19,556 bases of DNA. Origin: Laetiporus sulphureus 93-53. Its lineage: Eukaryota; Basidiomycota; Agaricomycetes; Polyporales; Laetiporaceae. The stretch covers positions 45,413 to 64,968 of the forward strand of contig NW_024468560.1 of assembly GCF_001632365.1 (NCBI RefSeq), read 5' to 3'. The notes below the pieces were generated by a model that made no database searches, was not told the origin of the DNA, and saw only the letters and a program-made list of their open reading frames with translations. This document shows, piece after piece, positions 1 to 9,110 of the stretch; positions within the stretch are counted from its first letter, which is position 1, and each line of letters begins with the position of its first letter. A program made the position numbers and the translations under genes.

Positions 1-870
1 TACAAAGTACTTCAGAAGCTAGGCCCAGTCACATTTAAACTGGAACTGCCTAAGCAAATGAAGGTCCACCCAGTCTTCCATGCTAGCAAGTTGATCATGT
101 ACCATCAAGACACAATCACAAACCACGAACCCCCAAAACCCCCAGCCATAGAAATCGAAGGAGAACCAGAATTCGAAGTTGAGGAAATACTAGACTCGAC
201 GGTTGTAAGGGGAAGGGTCCAATACCTCATCAAATGGAAAGGCTATGACCATTCCGATGATACATGGGAACCCCGAACAAATCTTACCAACGCTGATGAA
301 CTTCTTCATGAATTCCACCAGCAACATCCCGATGCAGCCAAAGCACCAATCAGGGTCGTCACTTTTGGTGGAAAACGCTTCGAATTATCCTCATATGAAG
401 TTGCACCGATCTCCACACACGGAATCAATATGTCTGACCATCCAGACGAGTTCTTCCTATATCATAAAATGACAGATCTCACCAAATCACCGAAAAAATC
501 CTCAAATGAAGCAGCAGGATGGGATATTTATGCAGCAGAAACGCATGAAATCCCCCTGCATTCACGAGCTGTGGTAGAAACGGGAGTCGTGATTGACCCT
601 CCCAAACATACCTATACATGAATAGCTCCACGCAGCGGACTGGCTGCATGAGGAATTGACGTGGGCGCAGGAGTCGTCGATCCGGATTACACTGGGGAAC
701 TCAAGGTCGTACTAATCAACACAACAGATTTCGTATTTTCGGTCAAGCCAGGAGATAGAATAGCCCAAATAATCTTCGAGTATTATGCAGAAGGGCTTCC
801 CTCCCGAAGCTACCAACCGTTGCGAGCAACTAGAAGGGGTAATAAAGGTTTTGGCTCCTCGGGACAATGA
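1..870 (+). pseudogene. pol C-terminus of element A: integrase tail, chromodomain, dUTPase
   Basis: One reading frame is kept from base 1 to the stop at 868-870. It starts in the integrase GPY/F tail (the HPVFHASKL segment is near 67-93). A chromodomain follows at about 172-333, with the [16 protein letters not shown] core; it would bind methylated histone H3 and steer integration to heterochromatin. A dUTPase domain follows at about 502-867: motif 1 AAGWDIYA, motif 2 PRSGLA (628-645), motif 3 GVVDPDYTGEL (670-702), motif 4 GDRIAQII, and motif 5 with GFGSSG just before the stop. dUTPase hydrolyses dUTP to dUMP and limits uracil in new cDNA. The frame is broken only by TGA at 619-621 and 649-651. 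The first aligns with Arg (CGA) in element C, so it is a decayed codon. The copy is dead unless the stops are read through. Confidence 0.88.
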
Positions 871-872
871 GC

Positions 873-888
873 CTTAAGAGGGGGGTAG
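873..888 (+). other. Polypurine tract of element A
   Basis: A purine run with six consecutive G lies between the dUTPase stop and the first TG of the LTR. It is in the position of the plus-strand primer for reverse transcription. Element C has the same arrangement at 9876-9889. Confidence 0.75.
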
Positions 889-1590
889 TGTCACAGATTT
901 TCGCCACAAAGTCCGCACGTGACTTTTCTCACACCACAGATCACGTGCTTCACCAATATCTCACGCCACTCAGCCACAGACTCGACGCGTAGAGATCAGG
1001 TGGTAGTCCACATCACATGTTATGGTCCAGACCCGTGGATGATACGGTCAGACCTGTCTATTCCAGGATACAATAGAGGCACCCATTTGGGAACAAAGGG
1101 AACAAGGACTATTGTTATGCATCGGCCTTCCGCTTCCAATTAGTTTAGCCAGAAGCCTAGATAGGTACGATGTTCACACCGGAAAACAAAAGGGAAACCA
1201 AGATAGGCACGATGTGCACATGCATTACTGCGGCAACCATCGATCTTCCCACTTATTGTTCTACTTCCGGACATCCTATTGTTTCATGTACGGCCATTTG
1301 CTTATACCCGTAGATAGGTAGCTTAGGTAAGATAGCCCACTGTACCTGTATATAAGACCAGCCATGTAGGGGATGAAACCTCAGATTGTTTCTCCTCGTC
1401 TACTACTCATAGCACTCACTGAGCTCACCAGCTCCTTCATATATCTCTCACCCTTTCCTGCATCTGCCACATCGACCAGTAAGTCAACAGGCTCTTGCGC
1501 CACATAGGGTTCAGGGGGATCAGGGCGGCACGTTTCACGTGACTGTCCCTTTTTAGTCTTTTTGATCTCTTGTCCGGTGTTACCGTGACA
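889..1590 (+). repeat. 3' LTR of element A (702 bp)
   Basis: The repeat starts TGTCAC directly after the polypurine tract and ends GTGACA, giving a perfect 6-bp terminal inverted repeat. A TATATAAG box at 1349-1356 is followed 30 bp later by CCTCAG at 1379, the likely start of the R region. Three CACGTG hexamers (916-921, 952-957, 1536-1541) are candidate bHLH sites. A 20-bp direct repeat with two mismatches lies at 1159-1178 and 1201-1220. The right boundary is inferred from the inverted repeat and from coding sequence of element B starting immediately after; no second LTR copy is available to confirm it. Confidence 0.82.
1349..1356 (+). promoter_or_regulatory. TATA box of LTR A
   Basis: TATATAAG in mid-LTR with a CCTCAG start-site candidate 30 bp downstream. 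The same pair at nearly the same spacing occurs in LTR C (10252 and 10281), which supports a conserved core promoter. Confidence 0.65.
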
Positions 1591-1592
1591 GA

Positions 1593-2150
1593 CAGGAGAA
1601 AGAGTTCACCTGTCAAGCAGAGCCTTTAGCAGTCACAGGATCAGTCATTCTCAATCCATACAACACCTACTTGAAGCACGTTCACAATGGAGAAGAGCCA
1701 GAACAGTTGACCATCGCAAAAGACTCCCATGCATTGCGATCGATAGTCGCCCTTGTCGACAACAAGGAGTGAGTACAGGCAATTCTGGATCCAGGATGCC
1801 AGATTGTTGCAATGTCAGAAGAGGTCTGCCTCTCACTGGGGCTTATTTACGATCTGACAATAAAGCTCAACATGCAGTCTGCGAATGGAGAAGTCGACCA
1901 GTCACTCGGACTCATTCGCAACGTACCATTCCAAGTCAGAGATATCGTCCTCTACTTGCAAATCCATGTCATTCATGCAGCCACATACCATATTCTTTTA
2001 GGATGACCATTTGACGTGCTTACCAAGAGTGTGGTGCACAACTTCTTCGATGAGAATCAGACAGTTACAATTGTATGTCCCAACACAGGAAGAGTCACAA
2101 CGATACCTACGATACCAAGAGGATCACCACGAGTCAGGGCACAGCATTTG
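1593..2150 (+). pseudogene. Element B: retroviral-type aspartic protease region
   Basis: Reading from just after the LTR, the frame gives a linker and then the protease core AILDPGCQIVAMSEEVC near 1778-1828, where the D-P-G triplet is the active-site D-x-G. The next segment has MQSANGEV and ends with the ILLG motif near 1992-2003. This pepsin-fold enzyme would cut the Gag-Pol polyprotein in virus-like particles. In-frame TGA codons lie at 1770-1772, where a Trp is expected, and at 2004-2006, where ILLG is normally followed by Arg-Pro. The residue after D-P-G is Cys where a Ser is more usual. The frame is lost after about 2140, in a stretch of weakly conserved linker. Confidence 0.8.
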
Positions 2151-2461
2151 TGATCAAAGGATCTGGGTTTTCACTAGCAGAAGATATGAGTACCGAAAGC
2201 AGCAGGATGGCATTAATCATTGATGTAAGCAGCACAAATACGCCTATTATATCAGCCTATTCCCCAGTCGTATCTTCTGATCCCGTTTTCGTTCAGTCAA
2301 GCTATTTGTGAGCCTCAGGACAGGCCCTCCACACAGTATCATCATTGTACGCCGTCAACTCAGATTTTTGACTGACCCCTCAAACCTCGACTTCGTGACT
2401 GCTACAGACAATTGTAGGTCACAATTGCGATCAAGAGTCAAGCTCGAGAGCAGGCTATGCT

Positions 2462-3631
2462 GTGACCAAGAAAAGGTACAAGCCAGTCGTGCTGAAAACT
2501 CGACCAGTAATCGCATCTGTACCCAAGCAATTTCGAATTGTTTGAAGAATCGTGGGAGATCCTTTGCAACACCTACCTAAGCTTCTGGAGTGGCCGGCTC
2601 CATTCTTTCTAACTGGTTGCTATGCGAAGGAACGCATGGAGGCTTTGGATGTGGTGCACCAGCTGGGATTCTTATGGCCAGAGGAGTGAGCTCTCATGCA
2701 CGCATTCATGTGTCTGCACAATCAGGCATTTGCTTGGAGCGATTTCGAGTGAGGGCGATTCAAGTCACAGTATTTCTCATCGATCAATTTTCCAGTCATT
2801 CCACATCAGCCATGGGTTCAGCGGAACATTCCAATTCCACCAGGCATTTACAAGGAAGTCTGCGCGATTATCAAGAAGAAGTTGGATGCCGGAGTCTACG
2901 AGCCCTCAAACTTCTCATACCGATCACGATGGTTCTGTGTCGTAAAGAAGGACGGAAAGTCTCTGCGACTTGTTCACAGTCTCGAACCACTTAATGCCAT
3001 CACAATCCAGCACTCAGGAGTTATGCTGACTCCAGAGCATCTAGCAGAGCAGTTCAGTGGTCGCACCTGTGGAGCCATGCTCGATCTATATGTTGGATAC
3101 TATGAGAGACTCATAGCAGAGACATCGCACGATCTCACCACGTTCCAGATGCCTTTTGGTGCTTTGCAACTGGTCACCCTTCCGATGGGATGGACAAACT
3201 CGGTGCCGATCTTCCACGATGATGTCACTTACATTTTGCAATCAGAAATTCCTGCATTCACCGTGCCATACATCGATGATGTCCCAGTCAAAGGTCCAGT
3301 GACTAGATATCTCAATTCGGATGGAAGCTTCGAGATGATCGTAGGCAATGATGGCATTTGACAATTCATCTGGGAACACTTCCAGAATCTGAATCGCATT
3401 GTGCAGCGAATAAAGTATGCAGGAGGTACCTTCTCGGGAACGAAGTTAACATTATGTGCCGAAGAGATCACGGTCATCGGACACAGGTGTACTCCGATTG
3501 GACAATTGCCAGATGAATCACGAGTCTGGACAGTCAGAAATTGGGGCCCATGCAAGGACCTATCAGAAGTTCGAGCTTTTCTAGGCATGATCGGAGTTGC
3601 GAGGATCTTTATCAGGGACTTTGCAAAGTGA
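2462..3631 (+). pseudogene. Element B: reverse transcriptase domain
   Basis: A single frame starts around 2462 in the pre-RT linker. The RT proper follows: IPIPPGIYKEVC near 2834-2869, then GVYEPSNFSYRSRWFCVVKK, LRLVHSLEPLN, the palm segment LDLYVGYYERL, TLPMGWTNSVP, and the catalytic YIDD near 3269-3280. It would copy the element RNA into cDNA. TGA codons interrupt it at 2543, 2687, 2750, 3359 and 3629; at each the family norm is Arg. The YIDD box itself is intact. In the palm, the family residue before E in GYDERL has become Y. The antisense 174-codon open frame at 3229-3753 is a shadow of this domain. Confidence 0.85.
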
Positions 3632-4249
3632 GTGCACTCGATTGTGCAGCTTACTCGGAAAGGAGTTCCATTTGAATTTGGCGAGGCACAGCTCAAAGCG
3701 ATGGAAGACCTGAAGCAGGCATTATTGGAATTGCCAGCTTTGCAAGCAATCAATTACGACTCATCAGCACCAGTTATTCTTGCAGTGGACATGTCTCTGA
3801 TCGCAGTCGGATATCAGTTGTGCCAAGGCGCAACTGATGGATCGAAAAAGCAGTTCTTCAGTCGGTTTGGGTCTATCATGCTCAATGATCACGAGAAGAG
3901 GTTTTCGCAACTGAAGCTCGAGCTCTACGGTCTATATCGCGCTTTGCGAGCACTCAAGGTCTATCTGATCAGTGTTCGCAATCTGATAGTCGAAGTCGAT
4001 GCCAAGTACATCAAGGGCATGTTGCAGAACCCAGACATTGCCTCAAGTGCAAGCGCTAATCATTGGGTCATTGTGATTCTCATGTACCAGTTCTGACTAG
4101 TCCACATCTCAGGAGTCATGCATGGTCCAGATGAATTATCACGCCGACTGAGACAGCAAGGTGACCTGCCACCAGAGCCGATCGAGGACACCAACTTTGA
4201 TGACTGGGTGGATCGCATGAACAGCTTTATGCATCAAGTACTTCCCTGA
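3632..4249 (+). pseudogene. Element B: RNase H domain and connector
   Basis: This continues in the RT frame. It includes the RT thumb/RNase H hinge (LKQALLELPALQAINYDSSAP), the first catalytic Asp in ILAVDMSLIAVGYQL near 3776-3820, the Glu-bearing segment QLKLELYGLYRALRALK, and VEVDAKYIKGMLQNP near 3988-4032 carrying a further Asp. It would degrade the RNA strand of the cDNA hybrid. The tether segment HISGVMHGPDELSRR follows near 4102-4146, typical of gypsy elements. TGA stops lie at 4094-4096 and 4247-4249. Otherwise the frame is uninterrupted. Confidence 0.8.
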
Positions 4250-4919
4250 GTGCAGATTCCGAGAAATCTGCCATCGACCGAGGATGGCCAATTTTTCAGA
4301 ATGGAGGAGGAGCCAGCCACGCAATCAGTTTTTGTGCTTCCAACTCAAAAGAACGATGGATCGGAAACCGTGCGAAATACTCAGGACCCGAAGGCGGTCA
4401 ACTACAAGGACGTTTCAAGATCCGCACGAGCCAGACGGAATGACCATCTCATTGCTCTAATTACCAACTGGCTAGAAACATTGCAGTGACTGGAGAATTA
4501 CTCGGACAAAGAGTATGATCGAATGCTCAAGTATGCAGTCCACTTCTTTAAACGCGATGGACATCTCTGGAGGAAAGATGGACAAGGATCGCACAAGCTA
4601 GTCATATTACCAGAAAATTGACTGCGGGTCCTAGCTGGAGCACATGATAAACTTGGACATCGAGGCATTTTTCCGATGTGGTCATTGATTCACGAATGCT
4701 TTTGGTGGCCGGACATTGCGGCCAACATCGCTTGGTTCGTCAAGACTTGCGTAATATGTCAAAAGTGACAGATTTGCCAGATTCTCATTCCACCGACTGT
4801 TTCGATTTCAGCCCCAATATTTGCAAAGATATATATTGACACAATGCATATGCCGCCCTCAAACAGATTCAAGTACATTGTGCAGGGTCGGTGTTCACTC
4901 ACCCACTATCCTGAGTTCT
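4250..4919 (+). pseudogene. Element B: integrase N-terminal half, cut off
   Basis: In the same frame as the RT there is a linker and then the HHCC zinc-binding module: AHDKLGHRGIFPM near 4640-4678 supplies the histidines and CVICQK near 4748-4765 the cysteines. The start of the catalytic core follows, IDTMHMPPSNRFKYIVQGRC near 4836-4895, containing the first catalytic Asp. The sequence then stops matching integrase after LTHYPEF at about 4919, so the second Asp and the Glu of the D,D-35-E triad are absent. TGA stops occur at 4487, 4619 and 4766; the last two sit at positions that are Arg in the family. Confidence 0.82.
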
Positions 4920-4943
4920 GTAGAATACACCTGGAAGCTGGAA

Positions 4944-5744
4944 ATGGCATACAAGATGCTTGACCCCAAGCACACGGCACAATCACTGTTGGATGTGCAC
5001 TGCGCAATTCGCCACAACACAATGATCGCCTTCGCAGAAACTTTCAGGGCCTACACCCCCGAATCAGGATATTCTGACGAAGGTTTGATCATCAAAATTA
5101 GGGAACAACGGTCGACCCATATTCAGATGGTCATGTCAGTAACAGAGACTCTAGACCCCTCCAAGATTCCAACTACTTGGATGGATTATCTCGAATTCTG
5201 CTTAGAGATAGAAATCAAACATCTCCAGCAAATTTTGGGAAACAAGTCTACTAGACAGACCACAGCAACTTAGGTGACCACCCCCAAGGACCCTAATGCC
5301 ATGGATACTAGCGCACGAATCTCCCATGAGCTTTCCTCGAAACAAGACAGATGGCTGGCAAATAAACTATGTTTATTTTGCGGAAAGCATGCCTATGAAC
5401 GAGGAAAGTGATGCCCCTCCCCTAAATCAGAATACAAGGGCAAGCAGTTTCAGATGCGACCCGCTCTGAAACAAGGAAAAGGAAAGGGCAAGGTGATGAA
5501 CGTGCGACAAGTCAAAGAAGAAGGTAGCTCGGACACATCACCTCAAATTGCAGCATTGAAACAAGCAATTGCTGCACTTCATGGGATGAGCACCAACTCG
5601 ACTACTCCACCATCCAGCAAAGGCAAGGGCAAGGTGAAGAGCACGGACGCGGCATCAATGGCATCGGCATCTACGGTCAAGGACACCAATGTGAGAATCA
5701 TCGAGCTGGATGAATTCTCAGAGGATTTTCTGTATGAAGTGTAG
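4944..5744 (+). pseudogene. Element C: gag, C-terminal part
   Basis: The frame from 4944 resembles the capsid part of fungal gypsy Gag (segments FRAYTPESGYSDEGLIIKI and DPSKIPTTWMDYLEFCLEIE). A zinc-knuckle remnant sits at 5370-5414: C-x2-C-G-K, then Tyr where the knuckle His is expected (TAT, one C-to-T step from CAT), a TGA, and the last Cys. A basic, glycine/lysine-rich tail (KQGKGKGK, SKGKGKVK) follows, suited to nucleic-acid binding. Stops are TAG 5271-5273, TGA 5409-5411 and TAG 5742-5744. Gag would form the particle shell. The N-terminal part is missing at the junction with element B, so the true start is not in the window. Confidence 0.72.
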
Positions 5745-5795
5745 ACAAGTCTGGCACTACACTTCAGGACAATTGTATTAGTACTGTGAGAACTA

Positions 5796-6258
5796 ATGTA
5801 CCTAGCGATCATCTATATATTGCATCCACCGGTTTTTTCTAAACATTCCATCCAATTGCCGATAAAATTCGTATCATGGGAAGTCCAGACAACGGCCTTA
5901 TTGGATTCTGGAGCATCCTCCTGCTATATTGATCAGAGATTTGCTCAAAAACACGGGTTTAAGATGACACCACTAAACCGTGAAGTAAGAATCCTCAACG
6001 CAGATGCCAGTCCTAACAAGGGTGGCACAATTACTCATCACGTAGTCACAAACATCTTAATTGGGGGGGCACCAATCAACCGAGAGTTTGCTCGTCACCA
6101 ACCTCGGACGCATGTCAATGATCCTTGGCATGAAATTTCTACAAGAACATAACCCCCAAGTTGACTGGGAATATAGAGAGGTCACGTTATCAAGATGCAG
6201 ACACATGAAGAATCAACGAGTCAGAGTAAGTGAAGAAGAGGTCAACCTTCTATCGTAA
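5796..6258 (+). pseudogene. Element C: aspartic protease
   Basis: The protease core is ALLDSGASSCYID near 5899-5937, with D-S-G as the catalytic triplet, preceded by the flap-entry strand LPIKFVSWEVQT. Reading continues to ILIGG near 6054-6068. A run of seven G at 6063-6069 then shifts the frame by one; in the new frame TNLGRMSMILGMKFLQEHNP follows, and its ILG is the conserved second protease motif. A six-G run would keep the frame, so a one-base gain is likely. The domain lies in the same frame as gag, with a TGA at 5787 between them and TAA at 6256-6258 (probably from CAA) at the end. Confidence 0.8.
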
Positions 6259-7480
6259 CCTCGACTCGAAGATGAAGCAATTCTCCCCGACATACACCAG
6301 GATGACAGGTGGGATCAGGAAGACAACTTCATCAACTGGATACACTTGCAAGACCAGGATCTTTGTAATATGGTGCACGACATCCTAGGCATAAGCAAGA
6401 AGGTAAAGGAGCATTTGGTAGAACAGCCAGCAGAAGAGACACAGGACAAAGAATATTGGTCTAAATTTGTCTCTCCAGAATTCCATCAATTTGAAGATGT
6501 GTTTTTGAAGAAGAGCTGGGAAAGAATTCTGACGCGTAAGCCCTATGATCACGCAATTGATCTTGTCCCAGACGCGGCAACCCCGAGACCGGCAAAGGTC
6601 TATCCTATGTCTTTATGAGAGAAGAACTCGCTCGATGAATGGATTAATGGTGACCTAGCCAAAGGCTACATTTGACCCTCCAAATCCCCGTACGCTGCTC
6701 TGGTGTTTTTCGTCAAGAAGAAAGATGGCTCCCTTAGACTTGTACAAGACTACAGGGCATTAAACAGTATCACTAAGAAGAACAAATTCCCACTCCCCCG
6801 AATCAATGATCTCATTGACGGACTCTCAAGGGCTAGTATATTTACTACGCTAGACCTGAGATGGGGGTACAACAATGTACGCTTTGCAAGGGAGATGAGG
6901 AGAAAGCAGCGTTCATTACCCATAGAGGATTATTTGAACCTACTGTAATGTACTTTGGATTCTGTAACACCCCTAGCACTTTCCAGACCATGATGAACGA
7001 CATCTTAGGCAATCTCATTCGCACTGGAAAGGTGGCAGTCTACATAGATGACATCATAATCTTCATGGATAACCAGGAAGAACACAACCGTCTTACCAAA
7101 GAAGTCCTACAATGCCTCAGAGATAATGACCTATTTGTGAAACCAGAGAAGTGTCACTTTGCGACAACCTTCATTAAGTTTCTAGGTCTTATAATCTCAA
7201 AAGGGTTGATACAGATGGATTCAAAGAAGGTCGACGGTGTGCTCAAATGGCTGGTGCCCACCAAGGTAAAGCAAGTACAAGCATTCCTTGGTCTGGCAAA
7301 CTTTTATCGACGATTCATCAAGGACTTCGGATCGATGACCCGACCCTTGACTCTATTAACCCGTAAGGACGCAGCATCAAAATGGGAAGAACCTCAACAA
7401 AAGGCATTCAAGGCCCTCAAGACTGCATTCACTTCCATTCTGATCTTAGCACTCCCCAACGCAGTCGTCCCTTTAGAGTA
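6259..7480 (+). pseudogene. Element C: reverse transcriptase
   Basis: A linker (HQFEDVFLKKSWERILTRKP, DHAIDL) leads into [21 protein letters not shown] near 6676-6732, [40 protein letters not shown], then after a one-base shift near 6890 [21 protein letters not shown], and the catalytic YIDDIIIF near 7042-7065. The connection FLGLANFYRRFIKDF near 7285-7329 is the classic gypsy RT/RNase H hinge. TGA stops at 6616 and 6673 are at likely Arg positions. A second shift near 7470, one T missing before the segment FRVETDA, separates RT from RNase H. All catalytic residues I can check are retained. Confidence 0.88.
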
Positions 7481-7830
7481 GAGACGGATGCCTTGGACTT
7501 TGCCACAGGCACGGTCCTTGAACAGTTGGGAGAAGATGAACTCTGGCATCCTGTCACCTACTACTCCAAGTCACTCAATGAACACGAGCGAAACTATGAG
7601 ATTTATGACAAGGAAATGCTAGCTATCATTCAGGCATGAAGAACAACCTCACCCGGTTGAGATATGATCGGATCACCTAAATCTTACCTATTTCTGACAA
7701 GCTCAAACATTAACTAGACGCCAAGCTCGCTGGTCACTTTACCTTACCCGATTCAATTTCATTCTCCGTCACCACCCCGGAAAGACGATGATGTGCGCCA
7801 ATCCTCTGTCCAGAAGGCCAGATCATGAGA
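7470..7830 (+). pseudogene. Element C: RNase H
   Basis: FRVETDALDFATGTVLEQ begins the domain with the first catalytic Asp. It is followed by HPVTYYSKSLNEHERNYEIY near 7548-7607 and DKEMLAIIQA, which supply the Glu region. A shift or small deletion near 7640-7655 moves the frame. The rest then reads VEI-stop-SDHLNLTYF-stop-QAQTLTRRQARWSLYL and RHHPGKTMM, with TGA at 7665 (Trp expected) and 7695 (Arg expected). The Asp in SDHLNL is the second catalytic Asp. The domain ends in the usual NPLSRRPD segment before the integrase. Confidence 0.82.
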
Positions 7831-7959
7831 AGGGGGTGAGCAATGACAATTCAGGGCAAACTTTGCTTCGACCCGAATACTTTGCCATCCACGCGATCTC
7901 AGCCACTCATTCCTCCGAAGTTGACGATGCAAAACTTCTAGAAAGAGTGAAATCGGCAC

Positions 7960-9110
7960 TACAAGATGACGAAATGACCAAAGGTTACCAGCACCTACTA
8001 AAAACTGGAAAGCGAGAGTTCAGAAAAGACCTCCAAGAGTGGAACTTCAAGCATGGATTGCTGCTCAGAAGAGGAAAGGTTTATGTTCCAAAAGACTCTA
8101 TGCTGCGGAATGAGCTGATCAAGCTGCACCACGATATCTCCACAGCCGGACACCCCGGATGATGGAAGACACAAGAACTGATCAGCAGGAATTACTGGTG
8201 GCCAGGGCTCACCATTGATGTAAAGAAGTACGTCCAAGGCTGCGTAACCTGTCAGAGAAACAAGACAAGCAAGCAAAAGCCTTATCGACTACTACAACCC
8301 AACCTGGTATCAGAGGGACCTTGGGAAATGGTTACATGTGACCTGATTACACAGTTACCACCAAGCCCAGACCACAGGGGAGAAAAGAAGACTGCCATTT
8401 TGGTAGTCATCGACAGGTTCACCAAACATGCTCACTTCTACCCAGTAGATGACACCGTGACAGCATCTCAAGTAGTGTCAATCTTTTACAATGAAGTATT
8501 CAAACTCCACAGAATCCCCAGGCAGATCATATCTGATTGAGGCACATAGTTCTCAGCCAAATTATTCCAGGAGTCCTGTCAGAAACTTCACATCAAGTCT
8601 ACGATGTCTACAGCTTATCACCCCGAAACGGATGGACAGACTGAACGAGTCAACCAAATTCTAGAGCAATATCTGCGCATGTACTGCAATTATCGACAAA
8701 CTGACTGGGCTACACTACTGTCCACAGCTGAATTTGTGTACAACAACCAAGCTTCAGAATCGACAGGTCTGTCCCCATTTTTCATTGAGCATGGTCGACA
8801 CCCTCGAATGGCACCAGATGTACTAGAAGGGATACAACATCCATCCCTGGAAATTTATTCCATAACCATGATCAAGCACAGAAACAAGCACATGCCGCTT
8901 TGTCATTAGCAGCTGAAAGAATGAAATGGTATTTCGATCTCAAAAAGCAGAACGTCCCTTTCAAAGTAGGAGATGAAGTTCTTATTCAAGGAAAGGATCT
9001 CCATGTAAAAGTCAAAAGCCAGAAACTTGCGACTCAAAACTATGGACCATTCAAGATCCTCGAAAAAATCGGAACCGTATCATTCAAACTGCAACTACCA
9101 GCGGACATGA
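7960..9110 (+). pseudogene. Element C: integrase with GPY/F tail
   Basis: The HHCC module reads LHHDISTAGHPG near 8125-8160 with cysteines in CVTCQRNKTSK near 8242-8274. The core has the triad Asp in VTCDLITQLP near 8334-8363, Asp in the IISD motif at 8529-8537, and Glu in YHPETDGQTERVN near 8616-8654. The GPY/F tail reads FKVGDEVLI and NYGPFKILEKIG near 9039-9074, just before HPVFHASKL. Stops are TGA 8160-8162 and 8538-8540 (both Arg in the family) and TAG 8547-8549 (Gln expected). A one-base shift near 8850 precedes LAAERMKWYFDLKKQ. The enzyme inserts cDNA into host DNA; the tail links it to the chromodomain. Confidence 0.88.

Larger units (their letters stand above)
1..1590 (+). mobile_element. 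Ty3/gypsy chromovirus A, 3' end only
   Basis: This is the 3' part of an LTR retrotransposon running off the left edge of the window. It contains the end of the pol polyprotein (integrase C-terminus, chromodomain, dUTPase), a purine-rich tract and a complete LTR that starts TGTCAC and ends GTGACA. The LTR ends at 1590 and the next base is already coding sequence of a different gypsy family (element B), so A appears to have inserted into B. The 5' part and any target duplication on the left lie outside the window. The order of domains and the GPY/F-chromodomain pairing are those of chromoviruses. Confidence 0.9.
1591..4919 (+). mobile_element. Ty3/gypsy element B, degenerate internal region, truncated at both ends
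   Basis: This is a polyprotein relic with the gypsy order protease, RT, RNase H, integrase. It begins in coding sequence directly after LTR A and ends inside the integrase core, where it is joined to gag of element C. No LTR of its own is visible. The frame is largely preserved from about 2460 to 4919, but I count twelve in-frame stops between 1770 and 4768 and all are TGA. At most of these the family has arginine, pointing to CGA-to-TGA decay. The family is one I recognise as widespread in mushroom-forming fungi; it lacks a chromodomain in the part seen here. Confidence 0.88.

Noticed and set aside
3229..3753. 174-codon open frame on the minus strand
   Set aside because: It lies antisense to the RT and RNase H of element B, whose sense frame shows clear domain motifs; it has no recognisable domain.
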